Assembly (NCBI GenBank): GCA_001777655.1
Contig: MFER01000016.1
Location: 1-45,930 of the forward strand
Length of the DNA: 45,930 nucleotides
Origin: Candidatus Doudnabacteria bacterium RIFCSPHIGHO2_02_FULL_43_13b
GTDB taxonomy: Bacteria; Patescibacteriota; Doudnabacteria; UBA920; O2-02-FULL-48-8
Direction of reading: 5' to 3'
Part shown: positions 1 to 7,815 of the stretch, piece after piece
Numbering within the stretch: position 1 is the first letter of the stretch
Layout of the letters: the number at the start of each line of letters is the position of its first letter
Position numbers and translations under genes: made by a program
Notes under the pieces: model-generated
Told to the model about the DNA's origin: nothing
The model's input: only the letters and a program-made list of their open reading frames with translations
The model's database searches: none

Positions 1-2
1 GT

Positions 3-122
3 CCACCTGAGGAAGGGACGCAAGTGATACTCGAAGACGTTCACAAGAAGAGCGCCGGATGGCGCGCAGAGCAAGCTAGGTACTACAGACCCTCAGATGA
101 GGGAGGAGCAGAAGAGCAATGA
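3..122 (+). CDS. C-terminal end of an unidentified GC-rich gene (partial)
   Basis: Frame 3 is open from the window edge to a TGA at 120-122 and ends in a charged tail (...YYRPSDEGGAEEQ). The TGA overlaps the ATG of the next gene as ATGA, the usual sign of translational coupling, so the two genes probably form one operon. The composition is GC-rich like the following gene and unlike the rest of the window. The start lies outside the window and I do not recognise the product. Confidence 0.4.
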   Translation, partial: PPEEGTQVILEDVHKKSAGWRAEQARYYRPSDEGGAEEQ

Positions 123-989
123 GTAACGCAGCACTGGTTCCACTCAAGGCGACCATGAGTATTCCAGACATGGTGGCCGCAATCCGCAAGCACATCACCG
201 ACGGCGGCGCGACTGTCCGTCGCTCACTCGAAAGCGTGAACCTGACGTTCTTTGTCAGGATGCGTCTGGATGAGAACCGGGTATTCGTGCTGGCCGACGA
301 GATCGAAGGCGGCCAGCGCCTGGATCCGATGGTCGTCACCATCAACAGCAACGAGCTGATCGACGGCCGGCATCGCAAGGAAGCACGAGCTCGCCAAGCG
401 CAAGGAAGGGGAGTTCATCCTGATCCCTGATCTTGATCGGCCGACGCTCATCGCACTGGCGATGACGCTGAACACTGGCGGTGCGCTGCCGCCGACCAAG
501 CGGGACATCGAGCACACAGTCGAGATGCTGCTGGGTCAGGAACTCCCGACCAAGCGTATCCTCGAGCTCATGCCGTTTCCACCGAGCATGGTGCGTAAGT
601 ACGTTCAGTCGGTGCAGTCACGACTGGCACACACCCGGCTCATGAGCGCTGCCGATGCCGTCGCCGAGTCGAAGATGACGGTGGCACAGGCCGCGAAAGA
701 GTTCGGCGTTGACGAGACGAGGCTGAAGGAGCACACCTCGGGCACGAAGCGCGGGCGGAGGAAGGGCATCGCCGAGATGAAGTCGATGCTGTCGCTCAAG
801 TACCGCGGGTACTCGGGCTCGACCGCTCACGTCTTCAAGCAGCTGTTCGAGCAGCTCGAGGACGGCGAGGTGAGCGCGAAGACAGTGAGTGATGTGGTTG
901 CCCACGTCCAGCACCTCAACAAGCGGGCGGCGCGCACGCTCAAGGGCTGGGAGGATCGCCTCAACGCGAAGATCGCCAACGGGTCCTAA
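119..989 (+). pseudogene. ParB/Spo0J-like protein, reading frame split by a frameshift
   Basis: Two ORFs in different frames (119-430 and 462-989) read as one protein. The first carries a ParB-like IDGRHRKEA segment. The second frame, followed upstream of its ATG, continues as HELAKRKEGEFILIPDLDRP and then MTLNTGGALPPTKRD, where ParB-family proteins continue after the DGRHR box. Downstream, VRKYVQ and MTVAQAAKEFGVDETRLK look like helix-turn-helix segments. The join falls near 380-387 and needs one extra or two missing bases. A GGGAGGAG SD sequence precedes the ATG at 119. The gene may bind DNA in partitioning or phage/plasmid regulation. It is GC-rich and foreign-looking. A sequencing error, a true pseudogene and a programmed frameshift are all possible. 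Confidence 0.6.
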
Positions 990-1015
990 CGGACTCTGCG
1001 GCGTCACGTAACACA

Positions 1016-1052
1016 CGGCAGGTGCCTGAACAGCGCCTGCCGTTTTCTTTTT
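1016..1052 (+). terminator. Rho-independent terminator of the GC-rich ParB-like operon
   Basis: A 10-bp stem CGGCAGGTGC/GCGCCTGCCG with one G-T pair and a 7-nt loop is followed by TTTTCTTTTT. It closes the GC-rich fragment exactly where the AT-rich host sequence begins. Confidence 0.85.
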
Positions 1053-1056
1053 ATGC

Positions 1057-1062
1057 TATAAT
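1057..1062 (+). promoter_or_regulatory. -10 box of a leaderless promoter for the exonuclease gene
   Basis: A perfect TATAAT ends 6 nt before the ATG at 1069, so transcription should begin at or next to the start codon. No good -35 box is visible because that position lies in the preceding terminator stem. Confidence 0.6.
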
Positions 1063-1068
1063 TCTTTT

Positions 1069-1647
1069 ATGCTCAATAAAATTGTTTTTGATTTGGAAAC
1101 GCAGAAATCTTTTGATGACGTGGGCGGGCGCGATCGCAATCATTTGCTGAAAGTCTCGGTGCTGGGGCTTTATTCATATCCGGAAAATAAATATTATACT
1201 TTTACTGAAGATCAGATTTATAAAGCCGCGGAAATATTCACAAACGCCGACCAGATCATCGGGTTTAATATTATCAATTTTGACTATCCAGTCCTGCAGC
1301 CATATGTGCATTTCAAACTCGCCGATTTGCCAACTTTGGATATTCTCTCAGAAGTGGAAAAATTGATTGGCCATAGAGTCAAACTGGATAATTTGGCTCA
1401 AACGACACTTAAAACGGCTAAAACAGGGGATGGCCTGTTGGCTTTGAAATATTGGAAACTAGGACAGCTTGATGAGCTGAAGAAATATTGTTTGGACGAC
1501 GTAAAAATTACCAAGGATTTGTATGATTACGTGCTCAAATACGGCAAGTTGTTGTATAAAGATTATTTTGAGACGAGAGAAATAAATATTGCTTTTCCTG
1601 AGCCAGTTGCCAGGAAATCCGTGAGTAGGCAGGCGAGCCTGTTTTGA
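1069..1647 (+). CDS. DnaQ/RNase H-like DEDDy 3'-5' exonuclease domain protein
   Basis: This 192-aa protein has the exonuclease I motif FDLET (D8, E10), an exonuclease II-type segment GFNIINFD (D72) and a Y-x3-D exonuclease III motif YCLDD (Y140, D144). These are the metal-binding residues of DEDDy nucleases, which remove nucleotides from DNA or RNA 3' ends. It resembles stand-alone ribonuclease H-like (YprB-type) exonucleases rather than a polymerase subunit. The last five residues, QASLF, look like a beta-clamp-binding peptide, which would tie it to replication or repair. It is probably translated from a leaderless mRNA. The next insert begins one base after its stop codon. Confidence 0.75.
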   Translation: MLNKIVFDLETQKSFDDVGGRDRNHLLKVSVLGLYSYPENKYYTFTEDQIYKAAEIFTNADQIIGFNIINFDYPVLQPYVHFKLADLPTLDILSEVEKLIGHRVKLDNLAQTTLKTAKTGDGLLALKYWKLGQLDELKKYCLDDVKITKDLYDYVLKYGKLLYKDYFETREINIAFPEPVARKSVSRQASLF

Positions 1648-2110
1648 CTACGAAATACGAAATCACGAAAATACGAACTATGTTTAAACCTAACGTTTTA
1701 AAAAAAGACTTAGTTTACCCCGAACTAAGCTACACAATAGTCGGTATTTTATTTAGGGTTTATAAAGCAATAGGCGCTGGATTTGATGAAAAACATTATC
1801 AGAGAGCTGTGGCAAGAGAATTAGAAAAATCTGGCTTAAATTTTTTAGAACAAGTTAGATTACCCCTAAGTTACTCAGGTCAGAGTATAGGTTCATTTGC
1901 CTTGGATTTTCTAATAGAAGAAAAAATAATTTTAGAGATTAAAAAGGATAAAAATTTTGGCAGTAAAAATTTGGACCAAGTTTACTCCTATCTAAAAGCG
2001 ACAGGATTACAGCTTGGGATTCTTGCAAATTTCACAAAAGACGGTTTGAAGTTTAAAAGAATTGTGAATTTAAAGTCCAGTTCGTAGTTCGATTTTTCGT
2101 ATTTTCGTAG
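1648..2110 (+). mobile_element. Inverted-repeat-bounded GxxExxY unit (unit 1)
   Basis: Two 32-bp arms, 1648-1679 and 2079-2110, are imperfect inverted repeats. Both begin CTACGAAA and end TACGAACT when read inward, and both are built from repeats of a TACGAA-like word. The left arm starts directly after the exonuclease TGA, and the right arm contains the GxxExxY stop codon. I infer a small inserted unit, because the same architecture recurs at 9215-9695. Confidence 0.55.
1680..2087 (+). CDS. GxxExxY protein (PD-(D/E)XK nuclease-like fold)
   Basis: The name-giving motif is present as GFDEKHY. It is followed by a PD-(D/E)XK-like core: ALDFLIEEKIILEIKK supplies the Asp and the E-x-K pair, and a conserved Q (LDQVYSYL) follows. 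The family is small and of unknown function; nuclease activity is only inferred from the fold. I chose ATG 1680, giving MFKPNVLKKDLVYPE; the ORF track uses an upstream TTG at 1644 that overlaps the previous stop. The gene lies entirely between the inverted arms of unit 1. A paralog sits at 9260-9655. Confidence 0.8.
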   Translation: MFKPNVLKKDLVYPELSYTIVGILFRVYKAIGAGFDEKHYQRAVARELEKSGLNFLEQVRLPLSYSGQSIGSFALDFLIEEKIILEIKKDKNFGSKNLDQVYSYLKATGLQLGILANFTKDGLKFKRIVNLKSSS

Positions 2111-2121
2111 AAAGGCAGCTT

Positions 2122-2937
2122 ATGAGAAAGGTTTTAGTGATTCTTGGAGGAATTATAATTATCGCTGCCTTAGTTTTTTTTATTTTCGTTCCGGCATTTC
2201 AGGGAAAGCTGGTGATTGACCCGATTATCCATTTGGGACCGCTTAGTATCCGCTGGTATGGGTTGATTTTAGCTGCCAGTATATTGACGGGTTATTTTAT
2301 TATCCGGAAGAATTCCTGGAAATTTGGAATTTCCGCCAAAGACATTGATGATTTTGCGTTTTGGTTAGTGATTGTCGCTGTGGTGGGAGCCCGGATATAT
2401 TTTGTGCTATTTAATTGGGCGTATTTTTCCCAAAACCTCGCTGAGATCTATAAAATTTGGTACGGTGGCATATCGATTTATGGTTCCCTGATCGCCGGCG
2501 TTATTTTTTCCTATTTTTATACGAGGAAAGCTGCCTATAGTTTTTGGCAGTTAACTGACTTGCTTGCTTTGGGACTGCCCCTTTCGCAGGCGATTGGCAG
2601 ATTGGGCAATTTCGTCAATCAAGAAGCCTATGGAACACACACAAATTTACCTTGGAAGATGTATGTGGCTGCAAAACAAGATTACGTGCATCCCACCTTT
2701 TTGTACGAAGCAGTCGCGAATGTTTTGGTCTTTGTGGTATTGAAAAAAATGATCGGTAAATTCAAACCCGGGGTTTTAGTGTTGACATATTTTATGGCGT
2801 ATTCTGTCATCAGATTTGTTGTGGAAGGGTTGCGCACCGACAGTTTATATATTTCAATTTTTCGGGTGGATCAAATCGTCGCGGTTATAATTTTGCTCAT
2901 CTCCGGCCTACTGCTTTGGATGAGGTCCAAGCATTGA
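2122..2937 (+). CDS. lgt: Prolipoprotein diacylglyceryl transferase
   Basis: This 271-aa polytopic membrane protein carries the Lgt signature GRLGNFVNQEAYG near residue 160 and the early SIRWYG segment. Lgt transfers diacylglycerol from phosphatidylglycerol to the lipobox cysteine of prolipoproteins at the cytoplasmic membrane. About seven hydrophobic segments are visible, including an N-terminal one (ILGGIIIIAALVFFIF) that extends beyond the shortest family members. The start follows a weak AAAGG. The length fits the family. Confidence 0.92.
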   Translation: MRKVLVILGGIIIIAALVFFIFVPAFQGKLVIDPIIHLGPLSIRWYGLILAASILTGYFIIRKNSWKFGISAKDIDDFAFWLVIVAVVGARIYFVLFNWAYFSQNLAEIYKIWYGGISIYGSLIAGVIFSYFYTRKAAYSFWQLTDLLALGLPLSQAIGRLGNFVNQEAYGTHTNLPWKMYVAAKQDYVHPTFLYEAVANVLVFVVLKKMIGKFKPGVLVLTYFMAYSVIRFVVEGLRTDSLYISIFRVDQIVAVIILLISGLLLWMRSKH

Positions 2938-2974
2938 TTTTTGGGCCAAAAATTGATATCCTAGTTGGGTCATG

Positions 2975-3116
2975 CCCAGTAATACAACTTCGATCGTTTT
3001 TGCATTTAAATGATTTTTTATCTAAATTCTGATCGGTAGATTGTGCTGGTCAATGCATCAAATTTTGACGTCGCAAAAACGTTAAAAAAATCATTAATCG
3101 AAGTTGATATACTGGG
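2975..3116. repeat. 142-bp MITE-like inverted-repeat element
   Basis: Twenty-base ends at 2975-2994 and 3097-3116 are inverted repeats with 18 of 20 matches (CCCAGTAATACAACTTCGAT on the left). Inside, CGTTTTTGC and AATGATTTTTT reappear as reverse complements. No ORF is present. The element ends one base before the ATG of the next gene. Confidence 0.55.
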
Positions 3117-3824
3117 ATGTTTAATAAGATTTCATCTCTGGCCCTGGCCATTTTGTTGTTTTTGGTTCTTTGGGGGACCCAGAGTCATTTTTATATTTTT
3201 TTGGCCGCAGTTGGCGGGCTGATTTTAGCCACAATTGCAATTAATTATCGGCGATTAAATTTTACTTGGCCGCATCTGATGTTGCCTATCATCTATTTGA
3301 TTGGAGTCGCAGTTGTGTTCGCGGTTGTCGGCAGCGGGACTGTAAGATTAATTTTTTTGATTTTCGCGGCATTGGCATTTTATGTTCTGGAATTTAAATT
3401 AGGAAAAGAAAGTCATTTTTTACAAAATATTTTTTTGTTGTCAACGTTTGGCTGGTTTCTCGGCATATTCGCTCTAGAATTTTATCTTCGATTACCGACG
3501 ATCTTTTTGGCTATCTTAGTTTTTGTTATCACGTATTTGTTCGCGGTGCAAGGATTTGCGGGTTTCACGCTGCCGAGTAAAAAATACTTTTATTTGTTGT
3601 TAGCCTTGGTTTGTGCCGAGGCGGCCTGGGGGATAATGTTGTGGCCGACTTTTTATTTCGTTAATGCGGTTGTATTATTTTGTATTTTCTATCTGATTTG
3701 GCTGTTTGCTTTTTCCGCTTTTTTCGGCAAACTGACAAAGGCAAAAATGTATTGGCAGGTAATTTTGGTGGTCATAGTATTAACCGCGGTGTTATCAACC
3801 GCCGCCTGGAAACCCTTAAGATAA
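3117..3824 (+). CDS. Polytopic membrane protein of unknown function
   Basis: This 235-aa protein is almost entirely hydrophobic, with about eight predicted membrane-spanning segments separated by short polar turns (for example FKLGKESHFLQ and FGKLTKAKMYW). I see no catalytic motif and do not recognise the family. The ATG directly abuts the right end of the 142-bp inverted-repeat element, so that element may contribute the promoter. The HtrA-like gene follows after about 100 bp. Confidence 0.7.
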   Translation: MFNKISSLALAILLFLVLWGTQSHFYIFLAAVGGLILATIAINYRRLNFTWPHLMLPIIYLIGVAVVFAVVGSGTVRLIFLIFAALAFYVLEFKLGKESHFLQNIFLLSTFGWFLGIFALEFYLRLPTIFLAILVFVITYLFAVQGFAGFTLPSKKYFYLLLALVCAEAAWGIMLWPTFYFVNAVVLFCIFYLIWLFAFSAFFGKLTKAKMYWQVILVVIVLTAVLSTAAWKPLR

Positions 3825-3931
3825 TGATCAATATATACCTTGTCATCGGGTAGTAGGGTATAATGGAACAGGTGGCTACAGCGCGCAAGGCGGGATTAGG
3901 AAAAAGTTAAAATTACTAAAGAAAGAAGGTT

Positions 3932-4981
3932 ATGAATCGTAAGCAGGTGATAATCATTATTTTAATCGCTTTTGTTTTTGGTGCTGTGGGCAGCATAGTT
4001 TTTGGCCGTTACATCTTGCCGCCCTTGGCTCAAGTAAAAGGTTTTGGCTGGGTTAGTCAGTTAATCAGCGATGCCCCGATTGTCATCAACCGTCGGGAAG
4101 AAGTTCAATATACCGAAGGGGTTAATCTCATCGATTTGATTAAGCAAACCAACGGAATTACTGCTTCCGTTTTTTCTTTGGATAATAAATTTTTAGGCAA
4201 TGGCATTATCATCACTTCCGATGGATTAATTTTTTCTACGGATGTCATTTTGAGCGGCCAAACACAAGTCAGAATTGTTTTAAACGACGGTCGGAGCTTC
4301 GAAGGGTTGGTCAGGGGCAGGGATTTGAAAAGTGAATTAGTGGCGATAACTATTCAAGCAAGCGGTTTGCCAGTGGCGCAGTTTTTTGAAGGAACGACGT
4401 TGGGCGCAGGACAGCGAGTCGTCGCCTTGGGAAAATCCGTTACAGTTTTTGATCACATGTTTCGAACCGGTTTTGTCACACAAACGCCACAAAATTCTGC
4501 CAGCGCTTCTGTTTTGAAAGACTCAGAGCGCATCAGTGAAAGTCTTATGACTGATTTATCAATTAATTCTGATATGCTGGGAGCCCCCGTGGTTGATCTG
4601 GCCGGCCGGGTAGTCGGCATCATCGCGACAGAGCAGCAGATAATTTTTTCCGAACATCTGCAGACCGCCATGAATTTGTATTTAAGCAGCGGCGGTATTT
4701 TTCGACCAGCGTTTGGCGTAAAGTATTTTTTTCTTAGCTCGAGCCTGGCCGGATTGGAAGGATACCCCCAGGCAGGAGCATTGGTCTCTTCGCTTTCTAC
4801 TGGCAGCAGTGCCCAAAAAGCTGGATTATTAAAGAATGATTATATCCTCGCAATCAACGGGCAGGAATTTGGCAACGATACGTTCGAAGAGGTCTTGAAC
4901 CGGCACACGAGTGGGGAAATTAAATTAACGGTTTTACGAGCAGGGGTTGAGCGGGAATTAATTGTGAACTTAATCAAATAA
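3932..4981 (+). CDS. HtrA-like membrane-anchored PDZ protein, catalytically degenerate
   Basis: The 349-aa protein has one N-terminal membrane anchor (about residues 5-27), a trypsin-like region and a C-terminal PDZ domain (about 255-345; AGLLKNDYILAINGQEF). The fold landmarks of S1C proteases align, but each catalytic box is altered: TNNHVV-like is STDVIL, sDLAVL-like is SELVAI, and GNSGGP-like is SDMLGAP. His, Asp and Ser are thus all replaced. It probably acts as an extracytoplasmic binding or scaffold protein rather than a protease. GAAAGAAGG before the ATG is a plausible SD. The HIT gene follows 2 bp after its stop. Confidence 0.8.
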   Translation: MNRKQVIIIILIAFVFGAVGSIVFGRYILPPLAQVKGFGWVSQLISDAPIVINRREEVQYTEGVNLIDLIKQTNGITASVFSLDNKFLGNGIIITSDGLIFSTDVILSGQTQVRIVLNDGRSFEGLVRGRDLKSELVAITIQASGLPVAQFFEGTTLGAGQRVVALGKSVTVFDHMFRTGFVTQTPQNSASASVLKDSERISESLMTDLSINSDMLGAPVVDLAGRVVGIIATEQQIIFSEHLQTAMNLYLSSGGIFRPAFGVKYFFLSSSLAGLEGYPQAGALVSSLSTGSSAQKAGLLKNDYILAINGQEFGNDTFEEVLNRHTSGEIKLTVLRAGVERELIVNLIK

Positions 4982-4983
4982 TT

Positions 4984-5400
4984 ATGAACTCTGACTGCAT
5001 TTTTTGTAAAATCATCAGCGGTGGGATTCCATCAGATAAAATTTACGAAGACGACGCAGTTTTGGCGTTTATGGATATCCGACCGGTCAGTCGCGGCCAT
5101 ACTTTGGTCGTGCCCAAAACGCATACCGATGATTTTTTATCAACTGATGACCAGACACTTTCTGATTTGATCCCAAAAATAAAAAAAATCGCCCACGTTG
5201 TGATGCAAGCTGTTGGGGCCCAGGGGATGAATATTAGCACCAACCATGGTGAAGCGGCCGGTCAAGTGGTCATGCATCTGCATTTCCATTTAATCCCGCG
5301 TTTTTCTAATGATGAGCTTAAACCCTGGCCACATCAAGAGCTTGATCCAAAAATCCGCGCGGAGATCGCAGAAAGAATAAAAAGCAGGTTAAATGAATAA
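4984..5400 (+). CDS. HIT family nucleotide-binding protein
   Basis: The 138-aa protein opens with CIFCKIISG and carries the histidine triad HLHFHLIPR near its C-terminus. HIT proteins hydrolyse or transfer nucleoside monophosphates from substrates such as AMP-lysine or dinucleoside polyphosphates, through the central His of the triad. The length is typical of the Hint-like bacterial branch. The C-terminus overlaps the next gene by 8 bp, indicating cotranslation. Confidence 0.92.
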   Translation: MNSDCIFCKIISGGIPSDKIYEDDAVLAFMDIRPVSRGHTLVVPKTHTDDFLSTDDQTLSDLIPKIKKIAHVVMQAVGAQGMNISTNHGEAAGQVVMHLHFHLIPRFSNDELKPWPHQELDPKIRAEIAERIKSRLNE

Positions 5401-6277
5401 GACAATTGTTATTGGTAAGAAAAATTTTAGTTTACAAAACCGGCGGGCATATAAGCCTGTTTATGTTTATAAGGGAAGGGATTTATTTTTAAGATTAGGT
5501 CCTGCGGCGATAGTTCAAAAAGAATTAAAGCTCCATCAACGCCTGATTAAGCTTGGTTTTCCCTTCGCTCCAATCGTCTCATCGGGAAAACAGGGGAACC
5601 GATTTTATTATATAGAGGAATCTTTAGGTAATATTCATTTTGGTCAAATTTTTTCCAAAGACATCCAGAATCAAAAGTGGATTTCAAAGCAAAACTTCGA
5701 CGCATTTTTGACTATCACCAAGAAATTTGCTGAAGCACAGTTAAGAACTGTCTTGAGGATAGGATTCCGAAAAAATTTCGCTGTCGGGACTAATTTTGTA
5801 AACATTATAAAGGAACTCCCGACAATGAAGTTACAATTTACAAAAGCTTATAAAATTCTCTCAAAGCGTCTAGAAGGACTCCCTTTTGTTTTAACCCACG
5901 GTGATTTTAGCCCGTTTAATATCTATCGCAGGGGCATAATTGACTTAGAATCGTTTTTTTGGGCACCAGCCGGTTATGATTTAGTATCCAATTTGTGTCA
6001 TAATGAGTTTTTCCCGAAAAATAAGGGCTACGAAATGCAGCGGGTCTATGAGTTTACCAAGGATCAAAAAAATCTCTATCTAGACTTGGTAGATCGCATA
6101 TATTTGAAACACAAATTACCAAAACCCTCGAATTATTATTTGGATTTTTATGTGTGCCGATGTATTTGGAGCGCCGCCCGGATGGGAAAGTGGCCCAAAA
6201 TTCAGCAGTGGCGCTATGAACAGTCGAAGAAGGTTATACGAAATTATTTAAGACTAAATAGTAAAATCAGGTTATAA
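5393..6277 (+). CDS. Aminoglycoside phosphotransferase/choline kinase-like kinase
   Basis: The 294-aa protein contains the kinase catalytic loop HGDFSPFNI (HxDxxxxN) followed by IIDLES, matching the metal-binding Asp of the phosphotransferase (APH) fold. These enzymes use ATP to phosphorylate small hydroxylated molecules. The substrate cannot be read from sequence; its position before sugar-nucleotide genes allows a role in surface polysaccharide or lipid head-group metabolism. The TATAAT for the rfbB transcript overlaps its stop codon. Confidence 0.7.
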   Translation: MNKTIVIGKKNFSLQNRRAYKPVYVYKGRDLFLRLGPAAIVQKELKLHQRLIKLGFPFAPIVSSGKQGNRFYYIEESLGNIHFGQIFSKDIQNQKWISKQNFDAFLTITKKFAEAQLRTVLRIGFRKNFAVGTNFVNIIKELPTMKLQFTKAYKILSKRLEGLPFVLTHGDFSPFNIYRRGIIDLESFFWAPAGYDLVSNLCHNEFFPKNKGYEMQRVYEFTKDQKNLYLDLVDRIYLKHKLPKPSNYYLDFYVCRCIWSAARMGKWPKIQQWRYEQSKKVIRNYLRLNSKIRL

Positions 6278-6278
6278 T
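6273..6278 (+). promoter_or_regulatory. -10 box for the rfbB transcript
   Basis: A perfect TATAAT ends 6 nt before the first ATG (6285) of the repeated rfbB start. The real rfbB ATG is the third copy at 6451, so the transcript would begin with two short copies of the gene start. Confidence 0.6.
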
Positions 6279-6284
6279 AGGCAT

Positions 6285-6450
6285 ATGCGCTATTTAATTA
6301 CAGGTGGAGCGGGGTTCACCCAGCACCACCTGATGTTATGTCAGTTTATTTTTTAAACCTATCTTAGATGCGCTATTTAATTACAGGGGGAGCGGGGTTC
6401 ACCCAGCACCACCTGATGTTATGTCAGTTTATTTTTTAAACCTATCTTAG
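6285..6450 (+). repeat. Two tandem 83-bp copies of the rfbB start with an inverted piece
   Basis: Units 6285-6367 and 6368-6450 differ at one base. Each begins with the first 19 bases of rfbB and would encode a 23-aa peptide starting MRYLITGGAG before a TAA. Within each unit CACCCAGCACCACCTG is the near reverse complement of the genuine gene start CAGGTGGTGCTGGG, making a strong hairpin. Eighty-three is not a multiple of three, so the copies lie in different frames from rfbB. Confidence 0.9.
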
Positions 6451-7398
6451 ATGCGCTATTTAATTACAGGTGGTGCTGGGTTCATCGGTTCCAATTTTAT
6501 CCATTTTTTGTTTGCCAAAAATCCAGATTGTGAAATTGTCAATCTGGATAAACTGACTTATGCGGGCAATCTGGATAATTTGAAAGATATAGAAAACAAT
6601 CCGCGCTACAAGTTTGTGAAAGGGGATATTGCAGATCCCAACGCCGCAAACCTTTTAGTGGCGGATTGCGACGTGGTCGTCAACTTTGCGGCCGAAACCC
6701 ACGTGGATCGATCAATCATGGGGCCTGCTGAGTTTATCCAAACCAACGTAGTCGGCACTCAAGTATTATTAGACGCCTGCGTCAAAAACCAAAAACGGTT
6801 TCATCATATTTCTACTGATGAAGTCTTTGGGGATTTAAAGGTTGGCGGGAAAGAAAAATTTACTGAAAATACCCCGTATAACCCCTCTAGCCCTTATTCT
6901 GCCAGTAAAGCCGCTTCTGACCATCTGGTTCGCGCCTATGTTCGGACTTATGGTTTGCCGGCAACGATTTCTAACTGTTCGAATAACTATGGGTCGTATC
7001 AATATACTGAGAAATTTATTCCGTTAATGATTACGAATGCGCTCGCGAATAAAAAACTTCCAGTTTACGGTGATGGACTAAATGTCCGCGATTGGATCCA
7101 CGTCGATGATCATAATGCTGCGGTTGATTTGGTGATCCAAAAAGGGAAAATTGGTGAGACATATTTGATTGGCGGTAATAATGAAATGGCCAACATTGAT
7201 GTGGTCAAGATGATTTTGAAAATACTAGGTAAGCCGGAGAGTTTGATTGAGTTTGTAACCGACCGTAAAGGCCATGATCGGCGCTATGCGATCGATTCCA
7301 GTAAAATTGAAAGAGAATTGGGCTGGAAGCGAGAAATCGAGTTCGAAGCCGGCCTACAAAAAACTATCATTTGGTACAAAGATTTTTATAGGTTATAA
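6451..7398 (+). CDS. rfbB: dTDP-glucose 4,6-dehydratase
   Basis: The 315-aa extended short-chain dehydrogenase (SDR) has the NAD-binding GGAGFIGSN at its N-terminus, the family-specific STDEV segment and the catalytic YSASK. It converts dTDP-glucose to dTDP-4-keto-6-deoxyglucose, the second step towards dTDP-L-rhamnose. It is slightly shorter than the usual 330-355 aa. The start is fixed by MRYLITGGAGF alignment at the third repeated ATG. The downstream regulator, rfbC, rfbD and rfbA complete the pathway. Confidence 0.95.
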   Translation: MRYLITGGAGFIGSNFIHFLFAKNPDCEIVNLDKLTYAGNLDNLKDIENNPRYKFVKGDIADPNAANLLVADCDVVVNFAAETHVDRSIMGPAEFIQTNVVGTQVLLDACVKNQKRFHHISTDEVFGDLKVGGKEKFTENTPYNPSSPYSASKAASDHLVRAYVRTYGLPATISNCSNNYGSYQYTEKFIPLMITNALANKKLPVYGDGLNVRDWIHVDDHNAAVDLVIQKGKIGETYLIGGNNEMANIDVVKMILKILGKPESLIEFVTDRKGHDRRYAIDSSKIERELGWKREIEFEAGLQKTIIWYKDFYRL

Positions 7399-7419
7399 TA
7401 CTTTAACGTATTATAAGTT
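7394..7419 (+). promoter_or_regulatory. Promoter plus candidate operator before the TrpR-like gene
   Basis: TATAAT (7394-7399) runs into the partial dyad ACTTTAACGTATTATAAGT, whose ends ACTT/AAGT mirror each other. The 23-bp sequence 7397-7419 recurs exactly at 7816-7838. The dyad would cover the transcription start, a typical repressor position. Confidence 0.6.
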
Positions 7420-7425
7420 AAATAA

Positions 7426-7815
7426 ATGACTAAAATATCCACAAAACCTGTTCCAGAAAATCGAATGGGGCAGATGATTGATCAACTTTGGAGAGCGGTG
7501 GCAAGTCTGGAAACCAAAGACGAAGTTCATGATTTCCTGCATGATATTTTGACGCATACAGAGCTCCAAATGCTGGCCAAACGATTGCAAGTAGTCGTGA
7601 TGCTTGATGAAGGATTTAAATATGAAGAGATTAAAAAAGCGCTAAGCATTAGTGAGGCAACAATTTCGAAAATTCAAAACTGGCGACAGGCTTTTGGGAA
7701 AGGGTATAGTGTTGTGATCGAAAGACTAAAAAACAAAAAGAAAAATTATCGAAACGTAAAGTCAGGTAGGATTTACAGTAGCCGTACGGCAGCTCTAAGA
7801 ATGTGGAAAAGTTAA
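7426..7815 (+). CDS. TrpR/YerC-YecD family DNA-binding regulator
   Basis: The 129-aa protein contains the TrpR/YerC core: LTHTELQMLAKRLQVVVML, then the helix-turn-helix YEEIKKALSISEATISKIQN. The family binds short dyads as a dimer. In characterised TrpR the ligand is tryptophan; the ligand here is unknown. The C-terminal tail is basic and longer than in YerC. The gene is framed by two identical 23-bp candidate operators, one before itself and one before rfbC, suggesting it represses itself and the downstream rhamnose genes. Alternatively the whole gene was inserted and duplicated its flank. Confidence 0.8.
   Translation: MTKISTKPVPENRMGQMIDQLWRAVASLETKDEVHDFLHDILTHTELQMLAKRLQVVVMLDEGFKYEEIKKALSISEATISKIQNWRQAFGKGYSVVIERLKNKKKNYRNVKSGRIYSSRTAALRMWKS

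Noticed and set aside
6285-6356. A genuine 23-aa leader peptide gene
   Set aside because: The peptide is simply the duplicated rfbB start followed by an inverted fragment, and frames differ between copies, so I list it as a repeat, not a gene.
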